A stretch of DNA of 36,800 bases from NCBI GenBank assembly GCA_035570275.1, contig DATMNI010000010.1:1-36800 (forward strand), in the 5' to 3' direction. The notes beneath the pieces were generated by a model. The model saw only the letters and a list, made by a program, of their open reading frames with translations, was not told the DNA's origin and made no database searches. The DNA is from DATMNI01 sp035570275. Lineage in GTDB: Bacteria > Acidobacteriota > Terriglobia > Bryobacterales > Bryobacteraceae. Each line of letters begins with the position of its first letter. Position 1 is the first letter of the stretch. Below are positions 32,566-36,800 of this stretch, one piece after another. The translations under genes and the position numbers were made by a program.

Positions 32566-33606
32566 TTACTGTGGCATCGCGGGCACGAAGACCAGGTGCG
32601 GGTCCGTGGTTATGGCGTCGAGCAGCCAGAGCGGACCGGCGCCCAATTCGTTCACACGGAAAACGCCGCCCATCCGGACGAGACCAGCGGGAGTGCAGTC
32701 GCAAGCCAGGGTAATGGATGCGCCGCTGGTGGCGCCGGCGCTGACGTCAATTGCCGTCACGCTGCGTGCCGCGGCGCTGGCCACGAAAACCTTCCTGGCA
32801 TCCGGCGAAAACGCCATGGACACGGGCAACCCGATGTTCGATCCCGGCGCCGTCAGGATCTGTGTCACCGATGCGCCGGCGACATCGTGGATAAGGGCCA
32901 GGCCGGTTTCGGGATCCACTACCGCGGCATCGTGCGAACCCGGCGCAAAAGCCGCCAGCGTACCGGCGGTGACATCGGCCAGTTTTCGATTGTCCCCGGC
33001 GAGTCCGAGTACGCGAAGGCCGCCGTCTGAGACCCGCAGCAGATAGGCGCCATCGTCACTCACGGCGAGAGGCGCCCCCGTGGACCGGCGTGTCTTTCCC
33101 AGCGATGCAGTTCCAAATTGCGAACTGTAGTCCTGGCCCAGCGACAGGGTGCCCGCGATCGCCGGAGCACCGGGCAGTCCCTTGAGCATCTGGACGCCTC
33201 CGGCGCCGTACAAAGCGGCCGCCGTTCCAGTCGGGCTGTACACCACGTGTTGAGCCGTGGCAAGGCCATCGTTGGCTAGTCCATCGACGGTGCGCTCCAC
33301 CGGCTGGGCGCCATTCAACTGGAATACATGGATGGCGCCCTTGGCGTCCGCAACAACGGCCGAATCGAGCGCAGGGGAGACGCTGGCCCAAGCGACCTCG
33401 AAACCGAAATCCACGGGGTCGCCGATCAGGGAGGCGCCGGGAATGCCGCGAATCCCTCGCAGGACGTGACTGGAGTTGTCGAACACGAAGCCTGTGGACG
33501 GCCCGGCGATGCTGCCTTGTTGTCCGTAAAGCTGTCCGTCAAGCGGTCCGTAAAACAACGACGCTCCAACGAAAACGAAACCAGTTATCAGGATACGAAT
33601 GTTCAT
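32566..33606 (-). CDS. Secreted beta-propeller-like protein, unknown function
   Basis: The product is 346 residues with an N-terminal export signal (about 1-25, ILITGFVFVGASLF). The mature part is made of repeating beta-rich units of about 40-50 residues, for example AWASVSPALDSAVVADAKGA with IHVFQLN, HVVYSPTGTAAALYGAGGVQ, APLAVSDDGAYLLRVSDGGL and SMAFSPDARKVFVASAAARS with VTAID. The pattern (aliphatic)-x-SPD-x-(K/G)-(hydrophobic) run of 'SPDARKVFVAS' is that of YVTN/WD-like beta-propellers. It starts 5 bases after the Ig-like gene and ends at a clear terminator, so the two form a two-gene operon. Binding or scaffold function outside the cytoplasm is likely; the ligand is unknown. Confidence 0.75.
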   Translation of the reverse strand: MNIRILITGFVFVGASLFYGPLDGQLYGQQGSIAGPSTGFVFDNSSHVLRGIRGIPGASLIGDPVDFGFEVAWASVSPALDSAVVADAKGAIHVFQLNGAQPVERTVDGLANDGLATAQHVVYSPTGTAAALYGAGGVQMLKGLPGAPAIAGTLSLGQDYSSQFGTASLGKTRRSTGAPLAVSDDGAYLLRVSDGGLRVLGLAGDNRKLADVTAGTLAAFAPGSHDAAVVDPETGLALIHDVAGASVTQILTAPGSNIGLPVSMAFSPDARKVFVASAAARSVTAIDVSAGATSGASITLACDCTPAGLVRMGGVFRVNELGAGPLWLLDAITTDPHLVFVPAMPQ

Positions 33607-33611
33607 GAGCC

Positions 33612-34217
33612 TTACCTCGGGGGGCCTACCGTGCCGGTGCCTGGTGTGATGGTGGTGGATGCCGTCGCACCGGCGCCAATGTTGCCGTTGTTGCCGCCGC
33701 CGGCTTTCACGGCGGCAATCGCGCCGCCGGCAGCGGCCGCGCCAACCACGACGATCACCGCGATCAACTTGCCTGAGATGCCGGCCGCCGCCCCGGCTCC
33801 AGCGCCAGCGCCCGCGGCTGCGGCGGCGTTCACCATGTTGATGTTGGCGGTGGCCGTCTGACCGTTGTTGGAGGCGTTCACGCGCATCTGGTACGATCCC
33901 TTGGCGCCGTTGGCCTGGAAGCCTCTCGCTGTAGCCTGGCCTTGGTCGTTGGTAACGGTGGTCAGGGTGTGGGCGCCGTTGGCAAATGCGCCGCCCGCGC
34001 CGTGGGTGGGAAGCGTAAAGACCACCGCCGCGCCCGCCACCGGCTTGTGGTTTTCGTCCTCCACCTGCACAATCGGCTCTCGGGCCATGCGTTGCCGGAT
34101 ATTGTTGGTGGCGCCCTCGCCCTCAATAATCACAATGTTGAGTTCGGCCGGCGCCGCCGCGGCGGGCAACACCGGTAGCGCAATCAGTAGTGCCAGTAGT
34201 GCCGACAGGCAGCGCAC
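33612..34217 (-). CDS. Exported Ig-like protein with C-terminal membrane anchor
   Basis: The product is 201 residues from a GTG at 34215-34217, chosen because GGAGG lies 6 bases upstream; the frame is open further, but that part is the translation of a G-rich repeat. A signal peptide (about 1-23, SALLALLIALPVLPAAAA) precedes a Big-1/invasin-like Ig domain (about 26-125: NIVIIEGEGATNNI, PIVQVEDENHKPVAGAAVVF, TVTNDQGQATARGF, YQMRVNAS). Next come an Ala/Gly-rich linker, a hydrophobic segment (about 145-170, KLIAVIVVVGAAAAGGAIAA) and a Gly/Thr-rich tail. It should sit in the inner membrane with the Ig domain outside the cytoplasm. It is first in the operon with the propeller-like gene. Confidence 0.75.
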   Translation of the reverse strand: MRCLSALLALLIALPVLPAAAAPAELNIVIIEGEGATNNIRQRMAREPIVQVEDENHKPVAGAAVVFTLPTHGAGGAFANGAHTLTTVTNDQGQATARGFQANGAKGSYQMRVNASNNGQTATANINMVNAAAAAGAGAGAGAAAGISGKLIAVIVVVGAAAAGGAIAAVKAGGGNNGNIGAGATASTTITPGTGTVGPPR

Positions 34218-34274
34218 AGAAAGCCTCCGAGCCCTATTATGGCTGTTAACCCAAAGAAACTCAAATGCCGAACC

Positions 34275-34346
34275 GGGGGCACCCGGGGTCGGGGGCCGGG
34301 CCCGGGGGCCGGGGGGTCGGGGGCCGGGGGCCGGGGGTCCGGGGGG
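34275..34346 (+). repeat. G-run array with quadruplex potential
   Basis: Ten runs of three to six G, separated by only two to five bases (mostly CC or TC), lie on the plus strand. The array lies about 60 bases upstream of the Ig-like gene on its template-sense side and upstream of the TIR-like gene. Both G-quadruplex formation and simple slippage expansion are possible. Confidence 0.8.
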
Positions 34347-34525
34347 CATAGGCGTTAAAATAGCGCCCTCGGCGAAAATGACCTCGACTCCCGCGATCCA
34401 GCCTCGGGCCGGTCCGGTTCAAACTTCCCGAACGGGACTTGCTGGGCGTTTCCTGGTGCGAAGGGGATTTATCGACAGGAATACGATCAGCCGCCGGATC
34501 CGTGTCTCGTAGTGCAGGCAGCGAT

Positions 34526-34554
34526 TTGCGTTCTGCCGTGTCTCGCACTATGCT
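34526..34554 (+). promoter_or_regulatory. Putative promoter of the TIR-like gene
   Basis: TTGCGT (34526-34531) and TATGCT (34549-34554) are 17 bases apart, a good sigma-70 spacing, and precede the TIR-like ATG by about 50 bases. Two CGTGTCTCG half-repeats (34501 and 34537) flank the -35 box and could bind a regulator. Confidence 0.45.
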
Positions 34555-34603
34555 TTCACTGAGACGAGCACGGTGTGCTTAGAACTTGTCGTGGGGCTAC
34601 AGA

Positions 34604-35599
34604 ATGAACCTTTTCAATATTCCTCCTCCGCCAGGAGTTGGCGTGCCGGTTCGGAGAAAGGTGTTTGTTTCATATTTCAGAGCGGACCGGGCCGAGGTTG
34701 AAGAATTTGTTGATAGCTGGGTGGAGAGGCAGAGGGTCTTCATCCCTCAGATTATTGGAGCCTTTGGGCGAGGCATAATAAACAGCACGAATACGGAGTA
34801 CGTGATCGGCCGAATCCGGACAGAGCATATTGCGGAAGCGACCGTGACCATGGTTCTGGTGGGCAGTTGCACACACAGCAGACGTCATGTGGACTGGGAG
34901 ATTCAAGCGTCGTTGCGGCAGGGCGAGAATTCTCTGCCAAATGGCCTTTTGGGTATCGTCTTGCCGTCTCAGGGCAATGCGGCCGATCTACCGCCCCGGT
35001 TCGAGATGAATTGGGTCCCGGAGAACCGAGGCGGCTATGCTCGGTACTACGTAGCGCCCAAGTCCGCTGAGCAACTCCGTTCCTGGATCGAGGATGCATT
35101 CCAAGCACGGACATCGAGGGCGAGCCTTATAAAGAACCCAAGGGAGGCCATGGCAAACAATGCTCGATGTCATGCGTGCGGAGTGACGCATTCCTTGCGG
35201 TTGGATTCTAAGTGGCGAGGTCAGGTGCCGGAACCCCGTCAACCAACCCCTGGTGGTTCAACGCGCTGCGTTGTGATTGACTTCAACCCGTTCTTTCTGG
35301 GACGGCAAGAACTCCTACAATACTTGGACACTCTGCCAGAGGTCTTGAACTGGTTCACAGCGCTACCGGGGCAGGTGATCATGGTGTCCGAGCAAACACC
35401 CAATGAAATTGGCGCCAAGGTGAGAGCGAGGTTTCCTAATCACTTCTTTACGGTCTCGGGCATCTCAGGAATTGATGGCTGGATGACGAAGGGTTTTTGG
35501 GATTTCGTCAACAATCCGAAATCATCCGGTCGTTGGGACGCTCCATCGCCGCTTGCCCGCTTGCTGTTGGCTAGTCCACATAAGAGTCCGGGACCATGA
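34604..35599 (+). CDS. TIR-like protein of the ThsB/MTH538 family with unassigned C-terminal region
   Basis: The product is 331 residues from the ATG at 34604 (TTG at 34586 is in frame but less likely). Residues about 17-125 match the MTH538 TIR-like fold (DUF1863) used by Thoeris ThsB. The first strand is RKVFVSYFRADRAEVEEFVD, then comes EYVIGRIRTEHIAEATVTMV, LVGSCTHSRRHVDWEIQASL and GLLGIVLPS. The conserved T-x-x-RR-x-V-x-x-E with Glu99 is the family's presumed active-site region. ThsB enzymes make NAD-derived signals after phage infection. Residues about 185-331 are outside that domain: a CHACG cysteine pair (189-192), then VVIDFNPFFLGRQELLQYLD, LPGQVIMVSEQ and GWMTKGFWDFVNNP, for which I know no family. 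Hand counts give near 50% G+C, against about 70% in typical genes here. It converges on the DUF4231 gene. Confidence 0.8.
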   Translation: MNLFNIPPPPGVGVPVRRKVFVSYFRADRAEVEEFVDSWVERQRVFIPQIIGAFGRGIINSTNTEYVIGRIRTEHIAEATVTMVLVGSCTHSRRHVDWEIQASLRQGENSLPNGLLGIVLPSQGNAADLPPRFEMNWVPENRGGYARYYVAPKSAEQLRSWIEDAFQARTSRASLIKNPREAMANNARCHACGVTHSLRLDSKWRGQVPEPRQPTPGGSTRCVVIDFNPFFLGRQELLQYLDTLPEVLNWFTALPGQVIMVSEQTPNEIGAKVRARFPNHFFTVSGISGIDGWMTKGFWDFVNNPKSSGRWDAPSPLARLLLASPHKSPGP

Positions 35600-35697
35600 A
35601 GCTGCGATTCAACTATTCAACTCGAATGTAGGAGATTTGGAACTCTTGATACCAACAGCCCTGCGACCACCGATCATGCCGAAAAGCTGAGCCCGAG

Positions 35698-36171
35698 CTA
35701 TGCCTTGGGACCGCCAGAAGGGCCAGCCTTTGGCCCTTGTTCCTGACTGGATGCCCATTTCGCGTGTTCCTGGGAAACCAGAGATTCGATCCGTTCGGCC
35801 AAAAGCGCGTGCGGATCATTGACTGTGGCGTAAGAGCCCGCTTTTCCCAAATAGAGGAATTTTTCGTGTTTCAGAGTCTCACACGTTGAACGGTAGGCAA
35901 TCCAGTTCGAATTATATTGATTGAGTTGTTGCAGGCCTTCCAAAATCACGATTAAGACGCCAAAGCCGGCCGTCACCGAAGACATCCCGTCGATCTTGGC
36001 AAGAACAGGAATAACGGCGGCTGCCGAGATCGTGCAGATTTTCAGGTACTTGAAAGCCTTCTGATTGCTCCCGCTCTTGTGGTCATACCACTCAATCTGG
36101 TCCTGCAAATGGTCCAGGGTTACGTCTTGCCCCGGTGTGTATCCGATACGGATCGCGTCGATGGCGCCCAT
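35698..36171 (-). CDS. DUF4231 (SLATT-like) two-transmembrane protein
   Basis: The product is 157 residues from the ATG at 36171. It has an amphipathic N-terminal part (LDHLQDQIEWYDHKSGSNQK), two adjacent hydrophobic helices (about 44-59, ICTISAAAVIPVLAKI; about 65-80, SVTAGFGVLIVILEGL), then a helical cytoplasmic part QYNSNWIAYRSTCETLKHEK and LLAERIESLVSQEHAKW. This order is that of DUF4231, part of the SLATT superfamily. SLATT proteins were proposed as pore-forming effectors linked to nucleotide signalling in defence systems. The gene faces the TIR-like gene across 98 bases. A TATGAT box about 10 bases before the ATG (minus strand, 36180-36185) hints at a leaderless message. G+C is near 50%, as in its neighbour, unlike the rest of the window. 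Confidence 0.8.
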   Translation of the reverse strand: MGAIDAIRIGYTPGQDVTLDHLQDQIEWYDHKSGSNQKAFKYLKICTISAAAVIPVLAKIDGMSSVTAGFGVLIVILEGLQQLNQYNSNWIAYRSTCETLKHEKFLYLGKAGSYATVNDPHALLAERIESLVSQEHAKWASSQEQGPKAGPSGGPKA

Positions 36172-36342
36172 GGCACACGATCATACCAAACCGAGGGGAT
36201 CCGTCGGGCCCTCTTCTGCCGAAAAATGGACCCCGGATCGGAAGCGCTAACCGTCGACACACCGGGATCCTCGTGGAACCAGCCCTACTCGCCCAGCGAA
36301 CGCTGAACATCAAAGGAGACGGCGTAGGAGGCCGCCCCCGAT

Positions 36343-36800
36343 ATGAAGCGTTCGAATCACAAAAAGCCCCGGCGAACGGACCGACTGTCTTTGCCCGAAC
36401 TCGACCAGACCAAGAGGTCCGTCCTCAACAGTCTGGCATCTCTTCAATCGCGCCGATCATATCAACATGCCATGGATGAATTCATCGACTGGTATTGCTC
36501 GGAGCCCAGGCTCGCGCTCAATCGCGGCGTGGTGCTCCGATATCGAATGCAATTGGAAACTCGCCAACTTGCACCCGCGACCATCAATGTACGCCTCGCT
36601 GCCGTTCGGCGGTTGGTCTACGAAGCAGCTGACACTGGACTACTTAGCTCGGAACTAGTCGCTGGCATCCGTCGTGTGAAAGGCGTTCCGCAACTGGGCC
36701 GTCGAGTGGGAAATTGGCTCACGGCATCCGAAGGCGAAAAGCTTCTATTAGGTCTTGATCCGCTGAGCCTCCGCGGCAAGCGCGATGCGGCAATAATTTC
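36343..36800 (+). CDS. Tyrosine recombinase/integrase, N-terminal part (cut by window edge)
   Basis: From the ATG at 36343 (GGAGG about 11 bases upstream) an open frame of 152 codons reaches the window end. After a basic start (MKRSNHKKPRRTDR) it shows the SAM-like core-binding domain of tyrosine recombinases: SLPELDQTKRSVLNSLAS, RRSYQHAMDEFIDWYCSEPR, TINVRLAAVRRLVYEAADTG. Then comes the start of the catalytic domain (NWLTASEGEKLLLG, LRGKRDAAI), where the first catalytic Arg would follow just beyond the edge. It is divergent from the DUF4231 gene. Such stand-alone recombinases are frequent in acidobacteria beside variable genes and indicate that the TIR/DUF4231 pair may sit in a mobile segment. 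Confidence 0.85.
   Translation, partial: MKRSNHKKPRRTDRLSLPELDQTKRSVLNSLASLQSRRSYQHAMDEFIDWYCSEPRLALNRGVVLRYRMQLETRQLAPATINVRLAAVRRLVYEAADTGLLSSELVAGIRRVKGVPQLGRRVGNWLTASEGEKLLLGLDPLSLRGKRDAAII

Noticed and set aside
34218..34349. Longer start for the Ig-like gene giving a Pro/Gly-rich N-terminus
   Set aside because: The extra residues are the translation of the G-run array. A GTG with GGAGG 6 bases upstream and a signal peptide directly after it is the better start.
34604..36171. Complete Thoeris system
   Set aside because: Only the TIR component resembles Thoeris; no SIR2/SLOG or Macro-type ThsA is present in the window, so the name is not applied.
1..36800. tRNA or rRNA genes
   Set aside because: I found no cloverleaf-like sequence with a TTCGANNC-type T-arm and acceptor pairing, and no rRNA-like stretch.

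Overview
The window looks like the chromosome of an acidobacterium of the Solibacter/Bryobacter type. The clues are a large Oar-like TonB-dependent receptor with a carboxypeptidase-regulatory domain, a VWFA-related protein of the acidobacterial TIGR03436 kind, an IPT/TIG protein with the TIGR03437 C-terminal domain, many secreted enzymes, GC-rich third codon positions and several dispersed palindromic repeats of the sort common in those genomes. This assignment is inference from gene content; there is no rRNA or tRNA gene in the window.

Layout. Positions 1-2690 are a scarred region: two gene fragments on the minus strand (isocitrate lyase/PEP mutase family and sodium:solute symporter), an intact AtuA-like small protein, a lone OmpR-type winged helix, and remnants of a receptor C-terminus joined to a transposase. 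Positions 2693-10571 form a plus-strand run of five exported proteins: TonB-dependent receptor, HpcH/HpaI aldolase, DUF1080 glycosidase-like protein, RraA-like protein and amidohydrolase. They look like an outer-membrane uptake and periplasmic breakdown locus. Positions 10572-11453 hold no recognisable gene but carry a long inverted repeat. Positions 11454-18616 hold a Gfo/Idh/MocA oxidoreductase, a small membrane protein, a rhomboid protease, the VWFA protein, a single-domain response regulator, an exported GH3 (NagZ-like) hydrolase and a TlpA-like thioredoxin. Positions 18708-24306 hold an antitoxin-like small protein, a DUF4279 protein, an A24 prepilin peptidase, a zinc alcohol dehydrogenase next to kduD (uronate catabolism), and the IPT/TIG protein. 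Positions 24735-28271 are a minus-strand housekeeping block (miaB, bifunctional nuclease, a conserved small gene, tyrS). Positions 28598-34217 hold a small coiled-coil protein, a large zinc metalloprotease, and a two-gene secreted pair (Ig-like membrane protein and beta-propeller-like protein).

The right end (34500-36800) is the most interesting part. A ThsB/MTH538-type TIR-like protein with an unassigned C-terminal half faces a two-transmembrane DUF4231 (SLATT-like) protein, and both are less GC-rich than the rest. Next to them a tyrosine recombinase gene runs off the window. This has the form of a mobile anti-phage defence module: a TIR signalling enzyme plus a membrane effector, comparable in logic to Thoeris but without a recognisable ThsA in view.

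A second theme is repeats. At least five genes have short tandem duplications exactly at their start or stop codons. Palindromic repeats recur at distant sites, and one copy supplies the last codons of the GH3 gene.
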